64,000 bases of DNA from Cyanoderma ruficeps. Taxonomy: Eukaryota; Chordata; Aves; Passeriformes; Timaliidae. This document shows positions 26,674 to 36,901 of the stretch, piece by piece (within the stretch, counting starts at the first letter, position 1; every line of letters starts with the position of its first letter). The stretch spans positions 1,825,390 to 1,889,389 of the forward strand of contig VZDJ01007747.1 in NCBI GenBank assembly GCA_008694505.1, in the 5' to 3' direction. The position numbers were made by a program, and so were the translations under genes. Below the pieces are notes generated by a model that was not told the DNA's origin, searched no databases, and was given only the letters and a program-made list of their open reading frames with translations.

Positions 26674-26988
26674 TTAAGTGAACTTCCTGTGCATTGGTGT
26701 CTGCCCATTGCCTCTTGTCCTATTGCTTGGCACCACCAAGCAATAGGAAAAGAACCACCTGACTTCCTGCTCTTGGCACCCTCTCTCCAGATACTTATAG
26801 AAATTAATGAGGCTCTCTCTCAATTGTCTTTTTGTGAGGCTGAACAGGCCAAGCTCCCTCAGTCTTTCCCCATAAGTGAAGTGTTCCAGTCCCTTTTCCC
26901 TCTTTGCAGCTCTCTGTGGGTCTTGCCTCAGGAGCTCCAGGTATCTCTGTACTGAGAAGCAGAGATCTGGACACAGATGTGGCTTCAC
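26674..26988 (-). pseudogene. CR1 ORF2 (reverse transcriptase) C-terminal relic
   Basis: This is an open segment of the CR1 ORF2 carboxy-terminal region. Its middle third matches the family's characteristic order: LEH-x-x-Y-x-ERLRELGLFSL, then a basic K/R pair, Y-x-YLxGGC-like, and finally DRTRGNG-like (here NRTRGNG). Those residues follow the polymerase core in CR1 proteins. The N-terminal part of the frame has shifted out of register, and the frame ends shortly after NRTRGNG, so there is no functional product. The reverse transcriptase would normally copy CR1 RNA at a nicked target site; none of the catalytic core is intact here. Confidence 0.85.
26719..26747. repeat. Perfect 12-bp hairpin inside CR1
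   Basis: CCTATTGCTTGG (26719-26730) and CCAAGCAATAGG (26736-26747) are exact reverse complements with a 5-base loop. Related CR1 copies have a non-palindromic sequence in the second arm's place (about GAGAAGAGTCTGG in the same orientation). This copy therefore appears to have replaced it with an inverted copy of the neighbouring bases. Confidence 0.9.
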
Positions 26989-27832
26989 CAGGGCTGAGTA
27001 GAGAGACCCCTCTTAATCTTCTGGCAATGTGCTTCCTAAAGCACATCAGGATACCATCAGCCTTTGTGGCCACAAGGACACTGCTGGCTCATGGACAGCT
27101 TGTTGTCCTTCAGGACCTCCAGGTCCTTCTCAGCAGAGCAGCTTTTCAGCATGTTGGCCCCTACCCTATACTGGTGGACCAAGCTCTTCCTTCCCACGTG
27201 TAGGACTCTGAACCTGTCTTTGCTGAGTTTCAAAGGGTTCTGCTCTGCTCATGCCTCCAGTGCCTGAGATCCCTCTGAAAGTCTGCAGCTCTCTGCGGGT
27301 ATTGGCCACTCGTCTCATCTTTCTGTCCTCAGCAGATTTGCCGAAGAGGCACTGTTATCCCTTCATCCAAGTTGTAGGGTAAGCTAAGATCCAGTATCAA
27401 CCCTTGGGGGACAACACTAGTGACAGGCCTTCAACTAGACTGTGATGCTGATAAAAACCCTGAGCCCTGCTACTCAGCCCAGTTCTCCATCCACCTCACT
27501 GCCTACTTTTCCAGTCTGCAGATTTTGGGCTTGCCTGTGAGAATATCACAGGAAATGTTGTGAAAAGCCTTTGTGGAACTTCAGGTAGACAACATTCACT
27601 GCTCTCCCCTCTGCTATCCAACTACTTGTCCCAATGTAAAGATAATTGGGTCTGAACTGGTTGCAGAGAAGTGAAGGAAAAGCACTGAGCATCTTTGATG
27701 TTAGGAGGATGACACAGGCTGAAGGGACTCGGATCTTTAACCTGATAAAGGCAGTAGCAGAGGTGGTGACATAATGGTCAAGAGTGCTCTAAAAGCAGTA
27801 AAACAACTTTATCTCTATGGTGAGTAGAAGTG

Positions 27833-27866
27833 CAGGAAGATGGAAGTAGAACTTCAGGAAGATGGA
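27833..27866. repeat. Short tandem duplication, 22-bp period
   Basis: CAGGAAGATGGA occurs at 27833-27844 and again at 27855-27866, with similar surrounding bases (AGTAGAACTT between the copies). It looks like a small local duplication just beyond the CR1 5' end. Confidence 0.75.
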
Positions 27867-28852
27867 TTAGTAGTAGTTTTTGGTGACATTCTCTTGAAAA
27901 AAATAATTGAAATGTTTAAATAGCTTGGTGGGAGACTCTAGTCTCGGAGAACACAGAAAATAAGTAATTACCTACGAGAATGATCAAAGCAAGGTACAGA
28001 AATGACCTCTTAATGTCTCTTATGACAATATTCAAAAATATTGTGGTCAATTCGCTAGATAAAACACTGTGTGTTAGCAGAAGTGTGGTTGGAACTTGGA
28101 TATTGGTATATCAGCGCCAATGAAACTGATTTGCAAACTTTTCTGGACTGTGTGTACGATCACTGAAGAGTCAGTTCTTCAGCCACTGGAATTAAAGACA
28201 AGTTGCTGGGGTGAATTTATAGGGATTAGGTCTTGTAACTTTTAAGTGTGTAGCCCCACCAAAAATTAGTTTAGGCTTAGTAAAAGTGTTCATTAAAGCT
28301 TAGGTGTCAAACCAATTCCAAGGGGAAATCTAGATTTATATGCAGTGGATAAAGTTTCACTGAATTGAAGATGTGATTGCAGTTTGGCAAAATCAAAACA
28401 AATGCAACCAGCTCAATGCACTAAAGTGTCATTTGTACAGGAAGCTGACAGTTGTGCATGTGGATAGCACAGGGGAGCTGCCTCTGCATGCTGGTATTTC
28501 CTGTGTTAAATCACTTTATATATTTGGAGGTAATGTATTGCCTATCAGGAAATTAGCTTGGCTCATTTTACATACTGGAAGGTATGGCATTGGTAAAAAT
28601 CCAGCCATTCTGAAAGAATAGAGGCTCACTGCTGTCTGTCAGCTAACTGCAGATTATTTCAGATTAGGGGGCAGAGATCACAGGATGTGTGATGCTGCAA
28701 AGTGCCGATGAAAGGCAGGAGACTGTTCAGAGTAGTTTCTTGCAAGCAAGAAAGACACTACTCATTGACAGGCGACAATGTAGGCTGTAGAAGCCTTAAA
28801 GGCTTCTGATCTAATTCCTGTTTCTGCATCCTGTCTACCTGCTGGGGCTTGG

Positions 28853-28900
28853 ATAAGAGTAAATAAACCTGCTGTAAGCAAATAAGAGTCAATAAATCTG
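28853..28900. repeat. Diverged tandem duplication, 29-bp period
   Basis: ATAAGAGTAAATAAACCTG at 28853-28871 is repeated at 28882-28900 as ATAAGAGTCAATAAATCTG, with two mismatches. The divergence suggests an older local duplication. Confidence 0.75.
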
Positions 28901-30530
28901 TTATTCTAGTGTTTAAACTTTCTCTGGTTGGGAAGCTTTCTGGAAATGTTTGTTAACTGGCAATGGAATTATTCAAATGAGTGCAGTTACAGGGCTGAGA
29001 AATACTCTGGTTAATTTATTTTATTGAGGCAGTTCGTTGTATATATTAATGAAACATAATATTAGGTATCTCAAATACTTAATCTACTTTATGAATTAGG
29101 GCGTACATAAAATTGTCACAAAGTTCCATCAGATTTCACTATCATTGGGTAAAGGTGTTACTAGTACACATATTATGCTGTAAGCTTGCTGGCTTATAAG
29201 ACATGACAACCAGAGGTGCAAGTGAATTTGCCTTTTGTCTTCCCATCTTCCTAATGTCCTAATACGGCATGAATTATTTGCAGTGGCAAAAAGAAAATCA
29301 TGACTTTGAGAAAAAAACCCCAACTATCTTTTGTAAAAGTCTAGAAGGACACTGTATGATGTGATTTGGAAAATTTCTCCATCATATATTTACTAAAAGT
29401 ATTTTTAAATGTGATAGTTAGATTAAGAACATAAGAAGCGTAATTTTTTTCTTCCTCTTTAGGTGAGTTACCAGAGTAATCTGTTTAGCAGAGATGAATT
29501 TACCTTTTTTTAATGAAGCTACAGCTTGGAGCTTTTGAAAAATCTAACCATTAGTCTTGTCATTTTTTTATATGTTGTACATTTGGCTCAAACACTGACA
29601 CTCGTGCTTAATCACTTGGATGAATAAATCCCACAATATTCTCCAGATTGTGATGTGCACTGCACTCTTAAGGGCAACATCTCTCTATTAGAGATCATGT
29701 AATTTTTACTCTTCAGCATGAAGTCTGGGATTTCTTGCAAATGTAATGCGTCTTTAGTAGCAATTTAAATACAGTAAAATTGTGTGATTTCCAGGCACTT
29801 GTAAAGGTCAAAATGCTACCAACACTGGACTGTGTTTGAAAGTAATGAGAACTAGTGATTTCAGAACACTTAATAAGATACCGTGTTTTCATCTTTAGAT
29901 GCACACAAAATATAAAATTATAATCTGTATCAGAATACAATCTATGAATCCTTAAAAAGCAAAGTGGCAATTCTAGACATCTACCCCTTTGGGAGTAAAG
30001 CCTCTGAACCAAAAGTGTGATATGGTGCAGCACAAAAAAATTTCTGTCCAAAATGGGAACTAGCCTCAGTGATCTCAAATGCATATGGGTAGATGTGAAA
30101 TTGGCATGTCATGTAAATATTAATTTTAAATTTCCCCTGGAAATTGGTACCCACTGATCTTTTTAAACTGCATAATGATGGACATGAGCAGTGAACAATT
30201 ATGTAGTTTACTTTAATAATAAATATGAATAAAATACAAAGCTATGCTTCTGAAATCTATAAGTATGTGAAGAAATTAAATTTTTTTCATGAACTTTGAA
30301 CTACTGTTTGTTTTTCTTTTTGCTTGTTTTGTTTTCCCAGATTTTATAGCTAGAATTAGTGGAATTTCACTGTCCTCCACATCATCTTGTGACCAAATGA
30401 TTAATAAAAAGCAATTTCAATATGCATGGGCCTGAAACTGCATGTGTTGTTAATCAGAAAAATGTCATTAAAAATAAAAAAGTGTGGAAGATAATTAAAG
30501 CTCTGGGTATAACTGACTAAATATGGAGAA

Positions 30531-30547
30531 AGATAGATAGATAGATA
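30531..30547. repeat. (GATA)n microsatellite
   Basis: About four AGAT units lie in a row. This is simple sequence. Confidence 0.9.
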
Positions 30548-32483
30548 CCTTAATTAAATGTGTGCTATACTTATGCCTGTGTTTGACCTGAAAAACAAAT
30601 AGTCTTTTTAGAGCCAACATGGTTTGTCCAGGTTGTGCTGCTATTCCCTGTCTCATCTGAGTCCAGGTAACACCGGAGCTTATTTCTATTTAAATTAGCT
30701 AAAGTTACCCATAGTTCTACAAGTCGCAAATTTATATCACTACTGTAGCTGTTGATAACTTATGTCAAGTTTTTATTATACCCATGTGTGGTTCTTAAAT
30801 AAGCTGTTTGCTGTGAAGCTTAGCTAACCACTGAGTGACCTTTTGTTCATAATTGTGTGTGAATAATAGAAGAAAGTTCCTCTGTTGCTCTTAAAAGTCG
30901 ACATTTACATAATTTCACATTTCTCAGTGAGAGCTCCATCAGCTTAGTGGGTACGAAATCTCCCTTTTCACTTGTTTCAGTTTAAGTATTTCATGGATAT
31001 CAAAAATAATGGTGTTAGCCATCAATTTCATTCCTATGGATCATCCTAGATAAAAAACATAAATTACATTTTAGGTTTGTAAAGTCTATTACATTAAAGT
31101 TTTAGGTGATTACCACAGAATATGCACATAAAAGGTAGCCTTAGATCAAGAACCAGACTATTGACTGAAGCTCTGATTTCTGCTCTTTTCCTCCCCTCAC
31201 ATAAGCCATTTCTCCCCATATGTTAGAAAGCTGAAGCCTTTCTTCAAGAAATGGAACTAATCATATTCCTTCCAGCTCCCACTGTATTTTCCTAAAGGCT
31301 ATCCCTTTTCAGTTTTTCCCAGCTTCTCTTCTCAGAGCTGAATACTTTCTGGAGGGTAGGAATGCCTTTCTAACTTGTCCAGACTCTTTTTTTGTTTTGT
31401 TTTTTCCTCCATGAGTACTTCAGACATATGTAGAAATGAATCTGCTGTAGGAAAGACTAAGTGTCCAGTGTGTTTTTAGTTTTATATTCTAAATATGCTT
31501 CAGGCCTTCCTCAGTTTTTCATAGCCCTAGATTGTCTTCAAGCTTACCTGCCTATTTTACTTAGAGTAAAACAGTTAATGTGGTTGAAACTGTTTCTAAA
31601 GTACCTCCAATACTACCACCAGAGTTATCCCCTTCTAAAATGCAGGGTATTAACAGCACAGAATGTGCTTTTTGGTGTATTCGGGGTTGGGGAAGTCTCT
31701 GCTCTAGTTTATGCTGACTTCATCCTACTGCTGAGGTCTCCTTCTAGTAAGCACTGAACTCTGCATATCTGGAAAGGATCAGAGGTAAGAGCCAGGAGAA
31801 CGAGACTTTTTTTTCTTATCAAGTAACAGAAGATAAGACACAAGCAAAATGATGGAAAATACGATTGGTCAATAACTAGAAAGAAATTGGGGAAAAACAG
31901 CTGTTAACCAACTGAGAAGAAAATAACGTCTTTTATTAGTTCTGTAGGTATTATACCTAATAAGGCAGTCCTTGTAGAACAACATTTCAAAGTCACCACT
32001 TAACTGTAGATTTCAAATAATTTCCCAAGGATGGGCAAGTATAATTTTCATGGGTAGACTGGGGAGTGAAGGCATAAAACTGAAGTGATCATTTTAGAGC
32101 TCTCATTGTAGAGTCCCATTCTCTAGGTTCTGGTTAGAGAAGATACTGTGCAGGACTCTATTTCACTTTTGTTGTTTTTCGTTTTGCTTCTTACTGATTT
32201 GAAATATTAAAGGATCTTTTCAAACGTGTTTCCTTGCATGACTTTCCCTGCTTTACATGGATCAAAAGCCAGAGAGACTTTTTCACATTTACAGGTACTG
32301 GTTTGTACTGTTTAAGCAAGTAACATTATTTCATCTGGTTGACAAGACAGTGTCTTCACATTGCTCCTCCTGCCATTACATTTTTCATGGTTTAGAATGT
32401 TTTTAGGGGGAAAGGAGCTAGAAAAGGCTCTCATGTTTTCTCGTCCAAGACAACTGATAGGATTTTACTCCATTTTTTCTTTT

Positions 32484-32506
32484 TTGGGTGTGATTTCACT
32501 TCAACC
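32484..32506. repeat. Dispersed short repeat, copy 1
   Basis: TTGGGTGTGATTTCACTTCA followed by ACC matches the sequence at 33968-33992 apart from a 2-base TG insertion. The flanks differ, so this is not a simple tandem duplication. No repeat family is recognised. Confidence 0.7.
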
Positions 32507-33830
32507 TCTAAGTACAGTCAGGAATTATATATGATGGGTATGTGTAGAGGCCTTCTCTTTAATTTTCTTTTGTTAATTTTTTCTTTCGTATTATTACTAT
32601 TTCAATAACGTAGTATCATATGTTAACATTGGTTAATGTGTGGCGTTCTTTTTACCTGACAAAGTTCTTGAGAGAAGATCCATCATTGGCATCATGTGTC
32701 TGCTGTGATTGGCAGACTTCAGTATCTGCATTCAAGAGAATTTGCTGGGGGTTGATACGGGATGTTGTGCTGTATTTCTCAGGGTCTGAGCATAAATTTA
32801 AGCCTCAATTCCAACAACAACGTATTTGGCCTCTCTTGTATTTTTGCTAAATTATGTAAAAATGATAGAAGAGGTAATAAAATATGTAATCCCTACACAG
32901 TTGTGCTGGCCTGAAAAGAAATTAAAGAGGTCATGTGAGGAGTAGTTTTTGCTTTATTAACGTATCACTAAAAGGTGATTATTTTGGATAAAGCAGTGAG
33001 AAATAACAGTTTCTTCCCCTCTCTTTTTCTCTATTTGGTTAAAGGAGAGTTTAAGTGTAACATATTCATAGTAACTTAAAGATATGAATATTCTTTTGAT
33101 TCTGAGACGGTTGCTGTACCACTTGCCCCAAAAGGAACAGAAAATATATTTAGAAGAAAAAAAACCCCAAACCTGTTCTTTTGCCCTTTCTCACTGAGAA
33201 GCAAAATCCTACTGAAATGCCCACATTGATCTAAAAAAATAAAACAGTAAACTCTAGCTTTTCCTAACCCAAATATATAGTCCAGGGATGATACCTGTTT
33301 TTCCTGCAATCTAAAGAAATATTTCATGTAGTAGCTTTTCTAAAGAACACTCAAAGGGTTTGGTGGGATAGACTATGATCGAGGTAGGTAATGTTGCATC
33401 TCTGAAATTAAATTTAAATTGCTAGTGAGCATATTTGTTCTTTTTTTTGTCTATAAAAATGTTTATTTGGTGTTTTCTTCCAAGGTTGCATTTTGACAGT
33501 GGCATTAGACGGACTGTTTAACTTTTTATCAAGCAGAAGAAAACATGTAGTAATTGCCATATTGGATTGTGCTTGTGGTCTGTCTAATGTACTACCATTT
33601 CTCTGATGACCATACCAGATGCTTGAGATGAGGATGGTAGACCCCATAGGAATTAGAGGCTTCTATGAAAATTTCATTCTAATCCCTTCTAATGAGAAAT
33701 TGAGCTAAAACTGAAGCAGGAGCTTTTATTCTTTCCAGCAGTCGTCTTAGGTTGGTGACTCTAACTCCTCTAAATATCCCTATCTGTGTCCAGATTTGAT
33801 TTGCCCTTGGAGAGTAGTGTTTGGGTTTAT

Positions 33831-33867
33831 GTTTTCTTTTTTTGGTTTTTTTTGGGTTTTTTTTTAA
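33831..33867. repeat. T-rich tract with GG/GGG interruptions
   Basis: T runs of up to nine are interrupted by GG and GGG. This is low-complexity sequence. Confidence 0.85.
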
Positions 33868-33967
33868 GTTGTGGCAATAAACTGCATGAACAGTGACAAA
33901 ATCAGAAAAATTCTTCTAATGTAGCTGAATGTGCCCTTTCCTCTTGAGTCAATCTTCTCAAATGTAT

Positions 33968-33992
33968 TTGGGTGTGTGATTTCACTTCAACC
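33968..33992. repeat. Dispersed short repeat, copy 2
   Basis: TTGGGTGTGTGATTTCACTT followed by CAACC is the second copy of the motif at 32484-32506, in the same orientation about 1.5 kb downstream, with one extra TG. Confidence 0.7.
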
Positions 33993-35564
33993 ACATTGTA
34001 GTTCGCAAAGTAAATAGCAATGTGGAAGGTAGCTACTATCTCCATGTTTTTTCACTGAGGGTAGTCAAACTATGGTGATAGCCTAACTACTGTCGTACGT
34101 ATGGTCTGTGTCTCAGCACTTCCCCCACACCCACCTTCTCAAAATCTTGTTTCTCAAGTATTTCAAATTGGGCACCCAAAATCACTGATTTACAAACTTC
34201 CATTGATCCTGTGACTTTTCTAGTGAGCATTAGTTTAATCAGGATATAATTTTATTTTAGACTTGGATGCTATATTACAGCTAAAAGAGGTATTTTCAAT
34301 ACTTTTTTGGAACAGGCATGGATATCAATCCAAGATATTTTTAGAATGCTTCAAAGTCTGACATGTGATGAGATGCTCTTCTTCCCAGGTGAAATCTTAG
34401 ATTTAGTTGTCTGTAAGGAAGATACTTTATGAAGTAAGTTTGTGTGCTATCTCTAACCCATCTTTTCTAGGAGTGGATAACCTGCTTTTCCATGTCTGTG
34501 ATATATCCAGTTGTGTCACATAAAACACAGACTCTAACTGGAGTGGTGGAACCTCTCTTGTGAGAGGCAATAGTCTGATTTCAGCTACATCTGTGTAAGT
34601 TTGGATTCTTCTCCTCTGTTCTCAAAGATATTACTTAGTATGATTCTGGATGTAGAGCAGTTGGCTGTGTAATGTTAGAGCATCTGTTGGGTGTTGCTGG
34701 AGTCTTCCTGGGACTGGAAATGCCCTCATTTACCTCAAGAAGTCAGATGCCAGAAAATATCTTTATTTGCAAGAACTGTTTGACTGGGATAGTGCTTTGA
34801 CTGACACCAGTATCAACTGCATGTGCACATTAGTTGGGAACCTAATGAGTGTGACACAGTAACTTCAGAGGATTGGAGGGAGTTCATGCAAGAGACTGCA
34901 AACCTCTGCCACATAGACTGTCTCTAAAGAAAGAGATCTGTAAATGCCTTAATTACAGTAATCATCTCTTGAGTTCATCCTAGAGCTCTACACAAAGAAA
35001 ACTTGGCCATGATTATTGAAAATGTAAATGCTATTGATCACCTACCATTTCCAGTTTCTGGATTACACTTTATTTTTGTTAAACCCAGGCAGTCTCTGTA
35101 CATAAGAAAAGAGCACATTCTTTACCAAGGAATTAAATTGAATACATTGTATGAAGCATTAAAATGGACTGAATTTATTAATTTCAAGACCAGGGTATAG
35201 TTTGGTACCATTAAAAACCAAGCTTATTAGGATAAACCATTTTGATGACCTCAGCACTGGAACAGTATTTACAGTGCAGTCTTGGTGCATGAAATCCTGC
35301 AACCCTGTTGTGCCCTGTCTGATTTTCCCCACATCTGAATTCTTTCCTATTGGTTATAGTGTCATTAGTTAAATATATTTTTTATCACAGTCAAGGCACT
35401 TCCTGAAGCCTTGGATTCTATTACACAAGATGCTTCATGGATGCGGTTTACAAAAATGTCTCGGTGGTTGTGAGGAAAAGACCACAAAGTGAATGACCAC
35501 AGTGGACACCAATGCAAAACTTGTACTTCCGGTGGCCTCAGAGTTGGAGGAGGGGGGTTTCTTT

Positions 35565-35604
35565 GTGGTTTTGTTTGGTTTGGTTTGGTGTGGGTTTGTT
35601 TTGT
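35565..35604 (+). repeat. (GGTTT)n-like low-complexity tract
   Basis: Repeated GGTTT/TGTTT units with interruptions form a pentanucleotide-like microsatellite. Nearby AGGAGGGGGG (35548-35557) adds to the G/T strand bias. Confidence 0.85.
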
Positions 35605-36887
35605 AAGGTTTTGGTACAGGAGAGCATTAGAAAGGGATTTGGAGAGAAAAATTGTGGAGCTTTGAGAATGGATGAATGTAAGTTTCATACAACAGAACAC
35701 TCCTGTGTCCCCAGTAGCATCTCAGACGAGTAATGTAGGTAATCAATGTGGAGGAATAAGTTTCGAAAATTATTTCATTTTTTAAATTTTATTTGTTTGC
35801 TTCAAAAATGCACTTGTGTGTAATCATTTTTTCTACACTGGAAATGTGTTTGTGGCTAAATATTAGCAACAACACTGTGAAAAACTGACACAGAGTACTA
35901 GTGTAAGGCTATGTAAATACATATGTAAAATGGTGGGAAAAAATCAAAAAGACAACCCCCTAAAAAATTTCCAATGATTTTCTGCCTTTTCTATTTTGAA
36001 TAAGGAAGAACAAATATACTGTGAACACTTTACAGGAACTAAACAGCCCCAGCATATTTTAAGAAGACTTTTTATACTACAGCATTTGAAAACATAAAGG
36101 TTAAATAATGGAGAATGCTTAAGCTATCCTAGAAATCTGTGTATGTCTTGTTCAAACAAAAGTGTATCCTGGTTAAATTTGAAGTTGTTTGAGAAGAAGA
36201 TTAGTGGAGGCAAGCTCTGCTTGGACATCCCATTCATAATTTTCTAGCAGTTAAAAGTAACTCTTATTGATTTAAACTGTACTAAAATGAGCTTTTTAAA
36301 GCCAGAAAAGACTTGGCCTTACTTTTGGGAGCAACCAAAATGGTTACCAGTGTTATTTTCCCTGTAGATCCTGTTGAAGAGATGGATATTTGTGTCGATC
36401 ACAGAGCTGGGAGACTAAAGTTTCCTAGGTTTTGGTGGTTGCCCCAAAGAAAGGTTTGTTATTTTCAATGGGAATTTTCATTCTTGTATAAAGATTTAGT
36501 ATTTGTACACTTTTGCTATGATAGACTATAAAAAATAATATTTAATCTGCTTTCCATCCTGTATTTTTCCAATCACTGTAAGATATTAAATATTAGATCT
36601 GTGTTCAAAGGTTTTATTTTTGTGCCTTAAGAAATTACTGCATCTACCAGAAGACTTACTTTACTGAAATAATTCTTCTTAGACAAAATATTTTGCTGGG
36701 TTTGGATCTAAATATCTGGGAAAAGCCTTAGGAACTAATGTATTTTTCTCATCTTATAAAATAATCACACACTCCAAAACCAGGAAAAACACCTTTTCTG
36801 GATTTTCCTAATACTTTGGGTTCATGCTCACTTTCTAGTTGACAGAATAACATCATAGTTACACTGGTTATTTTTCAGCCTCATTGC

Positions 36888-36901
36888 AAAAAAAAAAAAA
36901 A
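36888..36901. repeat. Poly-A homopolymer (A14)
   Basis: Fourteen consecutive A are visible. No retroposed gene body was identified upstream. Confidence 0.9.

Larger units (their letters stand above)
26473..27650 (-). mobile_element. CR1 LINE, 5'-truncated, with decayed ORF2
   Basis: The + strand is the reverse complement of a CR1 LINE. It starts at the 3' end near 26473 (CACAGAACAGGAAGGTTGGA) and runs back through the 3' UTR into ORF2, the reverse-transcriptase ORF. Minus-strand translation of 26674-26988 shows conserved CR1 ORF2 C-terminal motifs, such as GLEH..YGERLRELGLFSL and NRTRGNG. Upstream sequence (27395-27640) corresponds to the region encoding the VPQGSVLGP-like and following RT segments, read antisense. 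Frameshifts, a deletion of about 30 bases near 27383 and several stops make it dead. The 5' end is lost, as in almost all CR1 copies. The exact 5' boundary, about 27630-27660, is uncertain. The subfamily is not determined. The internal hairpin at 26719-26747 is described separately. Confidence 0.93.

Noticed and set aside
26551..27267. Several plus-strand open frames of 60-134 codons
   Set aside because: They lie antisense within the CR1 at 26473-27650 and are shadows of its ORF2 sequence.
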